Shown: one piece after another, positions 1 through 8,200 of the stretch
How positions within the stretch are numbered: the stretch's first letter is position 1
Layout of the letters: each line of letters opens with the position of its first letter
Origin: Planctomycetaceae bacterium
GTDB lineage: Bacteria > Planctomycetota > Planctomycetia > Planctomycetales > Planctomycetaceae
Length of the DNA: 64,000 bases
Reading direction: 5' to 3'
NCBI GenBank assembly: GCA_021732845.1
Contig: JAKFUF010000080.1
Span: 24,622-88,621 of the forward strand
Translations under genes and position numbers: made by a program
Notes under the pieces: model-generated
What the model was told of the DNA's origin: nothing
The model's input: the letters and a program-made list of their open reading frames with translations, nothing else
The model's database searches: none

Positions 1-1078
1 GCGAAGCGCTGACCAGGCCGCCGAGCCGTTGCCGCCACATCTCTTTGCCATCGGTGCCGCGCCAGCAGAACATGATTCCCTGGTCGTTAAAGGCGTAAAC
101 GTGCCCGTCATGAGCCAGCATCGACTGTTCGTAGCATTTCTGATTGTTCTTCCACAGCACCTTGTTTGATCCATCCGCCACAACGGCGACGGTCTCCGCT
201 TTGGGAAACCCGCCGCTGGCGAACACGACCTTGTCATCCCAGACCATTGTGCCACAGGTGGCGAGAGTGGTCCCAAGCACGGACCACAGCGGTTCGCCCT
301 TGGCGGGGTCATAGGATGAGACTCTGCCAGCACCGCTCAGCAGCAGTTGGTCTTTGCCGGCGACATGGCCCACGACCGGTGATGAAAAGCTGATCATCGG
401 CAGCCGCTTCGTCTGCCAGACCTGGTCGCCGGTGGCGCGATCCAGTGCGGAAATGAAGCTGTCGCCGTCGTACTCGGAAGTGACGATGACCGTATTCTGG
501 TAGATCAGCGGCGATGGGGCATAGCCATATTCATAGGCCTTGGGCCGGAAAGGGGCGACCTTCTTCTTCCACAGGACTTTCCCATCAACGCTGAGAGCCA
601 GCGTCTCCACCATGTCGTGATGATAGAAGGTGGTGAACAGCCGTTCGCCGTCGCACGCCACACTGGGCGTGGCTTCGGTATTCTTCGAATGGTTCCTGGC
701 GGGGAAGGCCCCCTGGTTGACTTGCTCCTGCCACAGCTTCGCGCCCGTCGTCCGGTCGAACGCCAGCACGAAGTGCTTTTGTTCGGCCTTGAGGGCAGTG
801 GTCAGGTAGACCCGGTTGCCGACGACGATTGGCGACGAGTGTCCACGGCCGGGAACCTGCACTTTCCAGAGCAGGTTCTCCGTGTCGCTCAACGTAGTGG
901 GAACCGGCGTGTTGCTGGCCACGCCGTCGCGAGTCGGGCCACGCCACCACGGCCAGTCGGTGGTCGCCGAGAGCCCGGGAAAATCAGCGATCCCGCCTTC
1001 GCCAGCCATGGCGGGAACAGCCAGCAAGGCGCAGTTCAGAATGAAGCCGAGAAGCATGCGAGTGTAGAACCGCATCAT
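1..1078 (-). CDS. PQQ-like beta-propeller repeat protein (C-terminus cut by window edge)
   Basis: The frame runs from ATG at 1078 to the window edge without a stop, giving 359 residues of an incomplete protein. The N-terminus (MMRFYTRMLLGF, then a hydrophobic stretch ending AVPAMA) looks like a signal peptide. The mature part begins with the WPWWRGPTRDG motif common at the start of planctomycete PQQ-like propellers. Blade motifs then recur: AFDRTTGAKLWQE, LSVDGKVLWKK, ALDRATGDQVWQT, YDPAKGEPLWS and RGTDGKEMW. These are the tryptophan-docking repeats of BamB/quinoprotein-dehydrogenase folds. No PQQ-dependent catalytic site can be confirmed, so a structural or binding role outside the cytoplasmic membrane is the safe call. 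It lies 64 bases downstream of the aldolase gene on the same strand and may be co-transcribed with it. Confidence 0.9.
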   Translation of the reverse strand, partial: MMRFYTRMLLGFILNCALLAVPAMAGEGGIADFPGLSATTDWPWWRGPTRDGVASNTPVPTTLSDTENLLWKVQVPGRGHSSPIVVGNRVYLTTALKAEQKHFVLAFDRTTGAKLWQEQVNQGAFPARNHSKNTEATPSVACDGERLFTTFYHHDMVETLALSVDGKVLWKKKVAPFRPKAYEYGYAPSPLIYQNTVIVTSEYDGDSFISALDRATGDQVWQTKRLPMISFSSPVVGHVAGKDQLLLSGAGRVSSYDPAKGEPLWSVLGTTLATCGTMVWDDKVVFASGGFPKAETVAVVADGSNKVLWKNNQKCYEQSMLAHDGHVYAFNDQGIMFCWRGTDGKEMWRQRLGGLVSAS

Positions 1079-1142
1079 GTTGACATTCTCAAAGTCGACT
1101 GAAGAAGTATTTGATGTGCGCGGTGTTTTAAACGTCAGGGGA

Positions 1143-1916
1143 TCAGGCAAAAAACTTGCCGTAGTTTTTGCAGATCGCGTCCAATCCGGCATTGATGATG
1201 CGGAAATCGGAAGCCACCGAGATCATTCGGCAGCCCTTTTCGACACACATGGTGGCATAGTCTGGATTGACCGGCACGACGCCCCACGGCTTCTTGTGTT
1301 TGGCACAGGCGGCGGACAGGTGGTCGATCGCCTCCAGGCATTTGGGATTCATGAAGTCGCCGATGACCCCCAGACTTTGGCTCATGTCCGCCGGCCCCAG
1401 GAAGAGCAGGTCCACACCGTCGATCGCGGCAATCTTCTCGGCTTCGTCGAGAGCCGACAGGGTTTCAATCTGGATGGCGACGAATGTGTCGCGGTTCGCC
1501 CTCTCGGCGAACTGCGCCGCAGGCAGGCGGCCGAAGTGGGCGTCCCAGCCGGCGGTGTTCAAGCCGCGGCAGCCACGAGGGTGAAACTTTGACCATTTCA
1601 CGACCTGTTCGGCTTCGGCGGCATTCTGCACCTGCGCCGCCATGATGCCGCCTGCCCCCGCTTCGAGAGCCCGGGTGACGCACGCGTAATCGGTCACCGC
1701 CAGCCGGACAAAGCTGTCCATGCCCAGGCTGCGGCTGGCCAGCGTGCCGACTTCCAGCTTCTCGGTCGGATACTCCATATGCTCCATGTCGAACCACAGC
1801 GCGTGGAATCCGCCCTGCAGGCCGATCATCTGGATCAGGTTGTGATGAACGATCCGTCCGACGGCCGCGACGTTGAGAACCTGCCCGTCCGCGAGCCGCT
1901 GCTTGATGGTCTGCAT
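1143..1916 (-). CDS. HpcH/HpaI-type 2-oxo-acid aldolase
   Basis: A 257-residue class II (metal-dependent) aldolase of the HpcH/HpaI/RhmA family, which cleaves 2-keto-3-deoxy acids to pyruvate (or a related oxoacid) and an aldehyde. Family residues sit at the expected spacing: FDMEH (D43, E45, H46), the catalytic Arg near R71, metal-ligand Glu at E151 in IQIET, and Asp at D177 in LGPADMS. The frame extends upstream to a TTG at 1994, but those 26 residues do not resemble the family N-terminus, so I place the start at the ATG at 1916 (MQTIKQRL). The substrate cannot be read from sequence. The PQQ-propeller gene follows on the same strand. Confidence 0.88.
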   Translation of the reverse strand: MQTIKQRLADGQVLNVAAVGRIVHHNLIQMIGLQGGFHALWFDMEHMEYPTEKLEVGTLASRSLGMDSFVRLAVTDYACVTRALEAGAGGIMAAQVQNAAEAEQVVKWSKFHPRGCRGLNTAGWDAHFGRLPAAQFAERANRDTFVAIQIETLSALDEAEKIAAIDGVDLLFLGPADMSQSLGVIGDFMNPKCLEAIDHLSAACAKHKKPWGVVPVNPDYATMCVEKGCRMISVASDFRIINAGLDAICKNYGKFFA

Positions 1917-2290
1917 GAAATTGTTCGCCTGGGATTCGCGTTGTGGAGTATTCGAACTTTGATGTTGCCAACAATGGCTTGAATTGTCAGGCAAGATTGA
2001 AGCAGTGCCGACATGGTCGACGAAAGTCGACTCTCAAATCTTGGAAGAATTTTCGTCAAAGAGCATTGTATTGCTAACTTTTAAATCTGAAATTTGAATT
2101 TTCTCAGAGCAAAACATCGACCCATGCCGGAGAGGTGTCTTCTCTCACCCTGCGATTATCGCCCTCCCTCACAGGATTGCAACGCGCGGATTTTGAGACA
2201 AGAGGCACGGTTGCCGTTGCGGAAGCCGGGTGCTAACAGTGGTACGGTGAAGCCATCGACGGTGGGCATTTCTCTGGACGGCAGCGATTC
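1917..2290. other. intergenic region between divergent genes
   Basis: About 370 bases with no convincing gene. It must hold the promoters of the aldolase (leftward) and the DUF2721 gene (rightward). An AT-rich patch at about 2076-2102 contains AAATCTGAAATTTGAA, the same short motif that forms the arms of the inverted repeat at 34184-34320. No clear operator was seen. Confidence 0.5.
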
Positions 2291-2773
2291 ATGGACCCGA
2301 ACCCTTTTGCCGTGCTGCCGCTGATTGTCGCGCCGGCGATCCTCACCAATGCGTCGTCCGTGCTGATCATGAGCACCAGCAACCGCCTGGCACGGGCTGT
2401 CGACCGCGCGCGGGAAATCTCGCTGCAGCTTGAATCCACGACGGATTTCAACTCGCCGGAGGCCCAGCGGCGGCTGCGGGAGCTGAAGGCGGCGGAAACA
2501 CGGGCTCTGCTCCTGCTGCGCGGCCTGCGTTGCTTCTACCTGACGCTCAGTGGCTTCTCCGCGGCCACGCTCCTGTCGCTTCTGGGGGCAATGCTCGTGC
2601 CCATTCGGCCGCTCCTGATTGTCTCGTTTCTCGAGATCGCGGGGCTGGTCGCAGGGATCCTCGCCGTCGGCGCACTTGTGTACGGCTCGGCACTCCTGCT
2701 GCGGGAAACCCGCATTGCCGTGCTCGTGCTGAGCGAACGCGCGGCGACCGTGCATGCCCGCGCGGGATCGTGA
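2291..2773 (+). CDS. DUF2721 membrane protein
   Basis: 160 residues with the layout of DUF2721 proteins. A first hydrophobic helix at about 6-27 contains PAILTNASSVLI and is followed by NRLARAVDRAR. A charged helical stretch follows, ending at the Leu-rich RALLLLRGLR. Two further membrane segments lie at about 82-104 and 112-140 (LIVSFLEIAGLVAGILAVGA). The tail is cytoplasmic-looking and basic. The function of this family is unknown. It stands alone, 117 bases before the asparagine-synthetase-like gene on the same strand. Confidence 0.85.
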   Translation: MDPNPFAVLPLIVAPAILTNASSVLIMSTSNRLARAVDRAREISLQLESTTDFNSPEAQRRLRELKAAETRALLLLRGLRCFYLTLSGFSAATLLSLLGAMLVPIRPLLIVSFLEIAGLVAGILAVGALVYGSALLLRETRIAVLVLSERAATVHARAGS

Positions 2774-2890
2774 CAGCATGCCGCTCCCCATTCCGGGGTG
2801 GCAATTGACGCCGCGCGGGTTGAAGATTCATCGTGCCGAAAATAGCATCAGCCTCACGGTCTGGCCGCTCTCGCTCATTGGTGTCATCAC

Positions 2891-4240
2891 ATGCAGCCCA
2901 CTTCAACGCCTGTCACCAATCTCGCGGTCGTGGAGCGGTTGGCGGATCTCACGGATCCGCTGGCCAATGTCTATCTCAACATGACGCACGAGGAAGCGCT
3001 GGCCTGTCTGGCCTCGGGGGATCCACAACAGGTTCGGGCGATCGACGGGCAGTTCGCGCTGGTTCATAAGGAAGGCAAAACGGTGCGGATGGCGCGGTCG
3101 ATTGGCCGGCCACTGCGATATTTCATCGCCAAACGCGCGGCGGGGCCGTGTCTGGTCGTGTCCGAACGGATCGATGAAATTCATCGGTGGCTGCAGGCGG
3201 AAGGGCTGGCAGGTCAATTCCATCCCTCCTACACCCGCATGGTGCCGGCGCACTATGTCACCGAGATTGCGCTGCTTGGCTGCCCCGACCCCAACCCCCA
3301 ATATCAGCGGTTCTTCACGCCGCAGCGGAACAAGCTCCCGGCGGATTTGGATGAGATCGGCAAAGCCTACATTGGTGCCCTCGCCCTCGAATGTGACCGA
3401 TGGCTGGCCCGCATCGGCCGGTCGGAGCCGGTGGGCGTGCTGTTTTCCGGCGGCATCGACAGCGGGGCGCTGTTCCTCGTGCTGTACACGGTCATGCTCC
3501 GCCGTGGCGAATCGCCGTCGCGGCTTAAGGCGTTTTCCCTGTCTGTTGGCGGCGAAGGGGCCGACGCTCGGCAGGCTGAAGAATTTCTGGACGCCCTGAA
3601 TCTGAAGTTTTTCCTCGAAACCATTGATGTGGCTCCCGCGGACTTGAAGCTTGAGGACGCCGTCCAGGTGATGGAAGACTACAAGCCGCTCGATGTCCAG
3701 TCGGCCGCGATGGGGCTCGCGCTGTGCCGGGGCATCCGCCAGCGCCATGCCGACTGGAAGCATCTGGCGGATGGGGACGGTGGCGACGAGAACCTCAAGG
3801 ACTACCCAATCGAAGACAACCCCGAGCTGACCATCCGCAGCGTTCTCAACAACATGATGCTCTATCAGGAAGGCTGGGGGGTGGGGGCGATCAAACATTC
3901 TTTGACCTACACCGGCGGGCAAAGCCGTGGACATGTGCGCTCCTATGCGCCCGCACGGTCGCTGGGGTTCCAGGGGTTCAGCCCGTACGCCCTGCCCAAT
4001 GTGATCGAGGTCGCCGAGGGGATTCCGTTTATCGAGCTGACGGACTGGAGCCACGACAGGTTGTACGCCCTTAAGGGGGAAATTGTTCGCCGCGGTGTGC
4101 TGGCGCTCACCGGATTGGAGATGCCAGTGTTCGAGAAGCGCCGCTTTCAGCACGGAGCCGCCGCGGCCACGCTGTTTGCCGAAAGGTTTCCCAGCGACCC
4201 TGCCCCCTACCGCGCGGCGTTTTCAACACTCTATGCGTGA
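2891..4240 (+). CDS. asparagine-synthetase-like ATP pyrophosphatase with truncated glutaminase domain
   Basis: 449 residues. The synthetase domain has the PP-loop signature VLFSGGIDSGAL (residues 183-194) and the later DGDGGDENLKDYP loop used for Mg-ATP and aspartate-type substrate binding in AsnB-like enzymes. The N-terminal ~115 residues match only the second half of the class II glutamine amidotransferase fold (IDGQFALVH, ARSIGRPLRYF). The catalytic N-terminal cysteine is absent, and only 117 bases separate the gene from its upstream neighbour, so a full glutaminase domain does not fit. It may therefore use free ammonia or another amine, or form an amide in a specialised compound, as beta-lactam-synthetase relatives do. 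The substrate is unknown. Confidence 0.82.
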   Translation: MQPTSTPVTNLAVVERLADLTDPLANVYLNMTHEEALACLASGDPQQVRAIDGQFALVHKEGKTVRMARSIGRPLRYFIAKRAAGPCLVVSERIDEIHRWLQAEGLAGQFHPSYTRMVPAHYVTEIALLGCPDPNPQYQRFFTPQRNKLPADLDEIGKAYIGALALECDRWLARIGRSEPVGVLFSGGIDSGALFLVLYTVMLRRGESPSRLKAFSLSVGGEGADARQAEEFLDALNLKFFLETIDVAPADLKLEDAVQVMEDYKPLDVQSAAMGLALCRGIRQRHADWKHLADGDGGDENLKDYPIEDNPELTIRSVLNNMMLYQEGWGVGAIKHSLTYTGGQSRGHVRSYAPARSLGFQGFSPYALPNVIEVAEGIPFIELTDWSHDRLYALKGEIVRRGVLALTGLEMPVFEKRRFQHGAAAATLFAERFPSDPAPYRAAFSTLYA

Positions 4241-4603
4241 CTGCTGACTTTGCTTCGAGGTTGTGTTTTTTTGAATCCACCGAGTTTTCCTCGGGGCGGC
4301 GGCAGTGAGTCACAAAGTAGGCGAGTCACTCCGTGACTCGAACCCGGCGGGAGTGACTGGGCGACTTTGAGACTCACCGGAGAGCTTGTGCCCTGCCGCT
4401 GTCTCTAACTTGCAAGCCGTCGAGGAAGCCACGATGCGAGTCACGGAGTGACTCGGCGACTTTGTGTTGCCTTTCGCTTTGCGAGAGGCACGGCAGTCCA
4501 GCGATGGCAAGTACCGATTAAACCGACTGGCCCTCGGAAACGGAATTGGCAGCATGCTCCCGGGAGGGCAGCGTGGTGAAATTCGTGGTCCGACGCGCCA
4601 AAC
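4241..4603. other. repeat-rich intergenic region upstream of the BlaI-type gene
   Basis: No gene is visible. It contains the inverted repeat and iterons described at 4311-4466. The rest (4467-4603) carries no feature I can name apart from a half-site-like TTCGT at 4582-4586. Confidence 0.6.
4311..4466. repeat. 30-base inverted repeat with internal 21-base iteron
   Basis: The arm at 4311-4340 and the arm at 4437-4466 are reverse complements with only two or three mismatches. Each arm contains a self-complementary core GAGTCAC-TCC-GTGACTC. A shorter direct copy of the GAGTGACT..GCGACTTTG unit lies between them (4351-4371), matching 4446-4466. This resembles a miniature palindromic element, but no target-site duplication was identified. 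Confidence 0.75.
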
Positions 4604-4640
4604 TACGAAGCTCTTCGTTGACTCTACGAACACCTTCGTA
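4604..4640. promoter_or_regulatory. tandem dyad operator, probably for the BlaI-type repressor
   Basis: There are two near-identical dyads: TACGAA-N4-TTCGTT (4604-4619) and TACGAA-N4-TTCGTA (4625-4640). Their centres are exactly 21 bases apart, about two helical turns, so both lie on the same DNA face. They overlap the predicted -35 and -10 elements. BlaI/MecI/CopY repressors classically bind dyads with TACA/TGTA halves; the TACGA half-site here is a variant. Autoregulation is inferred from position. Confidence 0.7.
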
Positions 4641-4644
4641 TAAC
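4618..4644 (+). promoter_or_regulatory. sigma70-like promoter for the BlaI-type gene
   Basis: TTGACT (4618-4623) and TATAAC (4639-4644) are separated by 15 bases, slightly short of the usual 17. Both hexamers are embedded in the two dyads. A bound repressor would therefore block RNA polymerase. Confidence 0.55.
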
Positions 4645-4712
4645 ATCACTCCATCTGTATGAACCGCAATCACGAATTGCAGGCCGGAGCGGTTTCTCAA
4701 AACAGGAGCGCG

Positions 4713-5105
4713 ATGGTGGCGAAGAAACAACTGCCCAGGCCGACTGATGCCGAGTTGGCGATTCTCCGCGTGCTGTGGGAGCGCGGGGCGTCGACGGTGC
4801 GCGAGGTCGCCGAGGTGCTGCAGAAGGAGCGCGGGACGGGCTACACCACGGCGCTGAAGCTGATGCAGATCATGACTGACAAGGGGCTCGTCCAGCGCGA
4901 CGACTCGAGCCGGTCGCATGTTTACGAGGCGGTTGCCCCGGCGGAAGAGACGCAGCGGCAACTGGTCGGCGACCTGTTGGACCGGGCCTTTGGCGGCTCC
5001 GCGCAGCAGCTTGTCCTGCGGGCTCTGTCGGCACGCAAGGCGTCGCCCGCGGAGCTGGCGGAGATCCGGCAACTGCTCGACGAGATGGAGAAGAAGGCGA
5101 AGTAG
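4713..5105 (+). CDS. BlaI/MecI/CopY-family transcriptional repressor
   Basis: About 130 residues. The N-terminal winged helix carries the family signature PTDAELAILRVLWERGASTVREVAE and, further on, TGYTTALKLMQIMTDKGLVQRD. A C-terminal dimerisation part ends in ELAEIRQLLDEMEKK. An upstream in-frame ATG exists at 4659, but the family begins near KKQLPRPTDAE and AGGAG lies just ahead of the ATG at 4713, so I use that start. It sits 140 bases before a BlaR1-type M56 peptidase, the usual sensor partner that inactivates BlaI by proteolysis. Two dyads overlap its promoter, which suggests negative autoregulation of the pair. The inducing signal is unknown and need not be a beta-lactam. Confidence 0.92.
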   Translation: MVAKKQLPRPTDAELAILRVLWERGASTVREVAEVLQKERGTGYTTALKLMQIMTDKGLVQRDDSSRSHVYEAVAPAEETQRQLVGDLLDRAFGGSAQQLVLRALSARKASPAELAEIRQLLDEMEKKAK

Positions 5106-5245
5106 CCACGTCTTCCAGCAACCGCACACATCCAGCTTTCGCCAAACAGCCTTGCAGGAATTCGGGACGCCAACTGCGGATCGTCTTGGGATTCGCCGAA
5201 CCGCGACAGGCGTGTCTGAATTTTGCAAAATGGAAAAGGTGAACC

Positions 5246-8200
5246 ATGAGCAGCCTTCTGCGCACTCTCGAAATGTCCGCAATTGAAGCCTTGGGATGGG
5301 CTCTGCTCCACTTCCTGTGGCAGGGCACGTTGGTTGCGGCGCTCACCACCGGGCTGCTCTTTGCCATGCGGCGAGCCTCGGCAGGAAGCCGGTATCTCGT
5401 TTTGTGCGGCATGCTTGCTCTAATGGTCGCGTGTCCCGTGGCTTCGTGGAGCTGGATTGCCGCCACTTTGCCAGCGACCGACCGCAAAGTGGCATCACGA
5501 GAGACTCCGCTTGCGGGAACATCTCCTTCACCCATCGTGCCGAGGATGGTTGAACTTGATGGAGCGGTCTCCGAGCCACCGCGCGGAGAGGCCATGCCGC
5601 AACTGCGCGACCAGATTGAAGGCGAGCGTCTCGGAAATCCAGGCCGCGTCGCGGTGGCCAACGACGCACGCTTCCAAACTGCACTGCGAATGATCGAGCC
5701 CGCTCTGCCTTGGTTTGTGGCGGCGTGGCTCACGGGAGTGTCCATCCTGTCGCTACGGCTGCTGGTCGGCTGGCGGACCGTGCATCGGTTGCGATCTGTC
5801 GCGGTGACACCGGCAGCCGAGGCCTGGCAGGCGCGGATGCGAGATCTCGCCGCACGGCTGCGTGTCACGCGAACGGTTCGCCTGGTGGAGTCGGCACTGG
5901 TCGATGTCCCCACGGTCATCGGGTGGCTCAGGCCGATGATCCTGGTTCCGGCCAGTGCCCTGACCGGCCTGACCCCGCGAGAACTGGAAGCGATCCTGGC
6001 CCACGAACTGGCACACGTTCGCCGGCACGACTACCTCGTCAACCTGATGCAGACTGTCATTGAGACGCTGCTGTTTTATCACCCGGCCGTCTGGTGGCTG
6101 TCTGGCCGCATCCGTGAGGAACGCGAGCATTGCTGTGATGATCTCGCCGTCGAGGCCTGCGGCAGCCGGCTGGCTTTTGCCCAGGCCCTGACCACGATGG
6201 AAGAGTTGCGCTCGCGGGACATTCGCCATCGCCCCGCGGCCCTCGCGCTCGCCGCCGATGGAGGCTCGTTGCTGGCCCGCATCCGCCGCCTCGCCCTGGG
6301 CAGTGCCGCTGACGCGCGCCGCTCCAACTGGTGGGGGGCGAGCCTCATCTCGCTGGCGTTCGTCGCGGTGCTGGGCGTTGCCGCCTACATCGCCGCGGCG
6401 GCCGCCGCCGATCAACCCAACCAACCCAACGCAGAAACTGCAATCGAATCGAAACTCGACCCGGAATGGGGACCAGTCGTCAACGGCCTGCGCATGCGCG
6501 TCGTTCCTGTGCTGGCCACGATGGATGAGAACGCGATTGATGTGACGCAGCGTGTTTCGAAATTTGAATCTCCAAACGATGTCGCCTTGGCGGTGGAGAT
6601 CGAAAATGTCTCCGACGAGCCCGTCAAACTGGCGGGAACACGGTATGGTGACAATTTTGGCAATGCGAAGGGAAAGTCGAACTCGGACCGGTTCGGGCAG
6701 TACTTGTTTGCCATCGACTACCTGAGTGCCAACGACGAACCCATCGAACGACCGGAAGTCAGTTCGGTCGGTGGGCCCCGAGCGGTCGACGGTGTGCTGC
6801 TGGAAACGGTTGAGCCGAAGCAAAAACTGCGTGTCCTCCTGCGTCCGGCGAGGTGGATGAGCGTGCTTTCGCAGCGGCCATTGCTGGGAAAGCAGCGGGC
6901 CGTGGCGCGCTATCTGGGAATCTCACCCTCGGGCAAAGAGCCGGCTCCCCAGCACCCGGTGGACGAGATCGTGGCACCGGCCGTCGAGTTTGAAGTTCGT
7001 GGGCCGGGCTATCGTTCAACCCAGGCCCCGCTGCCGGGGCTCGGCGAAGAGGATGTGGCGAGGAATGCCGACGGTACCGACGTGGATCCGGGAAAATTTC
7101 TCGTCTGGGGCGAAGTCACCAACGGACTGCGAGCGGCCCTGGAGATCGTTCCCGAAGAGGGGCGACAGATGTTGAGCCACGGCACGAAGCCAATGTTAAA
7201 ACTGCATGTGCAGAATGTGGGCGAGCAAACGGTTTCGCTGGCATCGCTGACGAGGCTCCCCGAATTGCTGACGACCGTGACCAACGACAAGTCCGAGGCC
7301 ATTCCGTTCCAAGGTCACTTGTCGACCGGCGTCACCCCAGCAGTGCGGATCGTGCTGAAGCCGCGACAGACTGTGACGTTTGATGCGGGGAGTCTGGGGC
7401 TCGCCGTGACGAAGGCACGGGCGGAAGCGTTTGAGCGTCCCACCATGCGAACGCTGGTCGCCCCCAGTGGCAAATACTCTCTGCAGGCGGTGGAGCGATT
7501 CGGACTCAGCTTTCAGATGCGGGACGGAAACGGCCAATTGTTCGCGCCACTGGAGAGGGATTGGAAAGGCGAACTGAAAACAGGCGTCGCCACCGTCAAC
7601 ATCTCCAACGAGATCATCGACTGTGAAATCGTCGATGCCGTGACTGGGCAGTTGATCTCAGACACCACGACCAGTTTTGGATTCATTAAACCGAAGTCAG
7701 AAAACGCCCCGGAAGAGCGCGTGGGTCTGATGGCCTGGGGCCCAAAAGGGCCGGGTCGCATCTACTTCTCGATTCCCGACCAGATCATGCAGCGGCCGGA
7801 CCGTGAAGAACTCGAAGTCCAATGGGGTACGGGAAATCATCCGGACTACGAAAATTATGCACCTGCCGAGCGCATCCCGCTGAAACAGTTCTTCACCGTC
7901 GGACCGAAGGCGGCTCGTGAAGCTCTGAGCAAAATCAAGCTCACGCCAAAGGCGCAGGCCGCGAAGCCGGTTGCCGCTGTGGACGCGAAAGCCGAGGTCA
8001 ACCCAAAGGGCGAAGCTGAACCGTTGCCGAAGGGGGAAGCCGCACAGACGCTGTTCAAGACTTGGAAGCGCGGGGCACGTATCAACGGAAACATCCCTGG
8101 CGGAGCCCTGGGACCGCTGGTGCGGGTGATGACCAACTTCGTCAAGCACAACCCCACCCATGAAGCGGCGCCCAAATTCACCGAGTTGCTCAAACGGATT

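Noticed and set aside
4604..4640. CRISPR-like or origin iterons
   Set aside because: Only two dyads with promoter hexamers embedded in them; a repressor operator explains spacing and position better.
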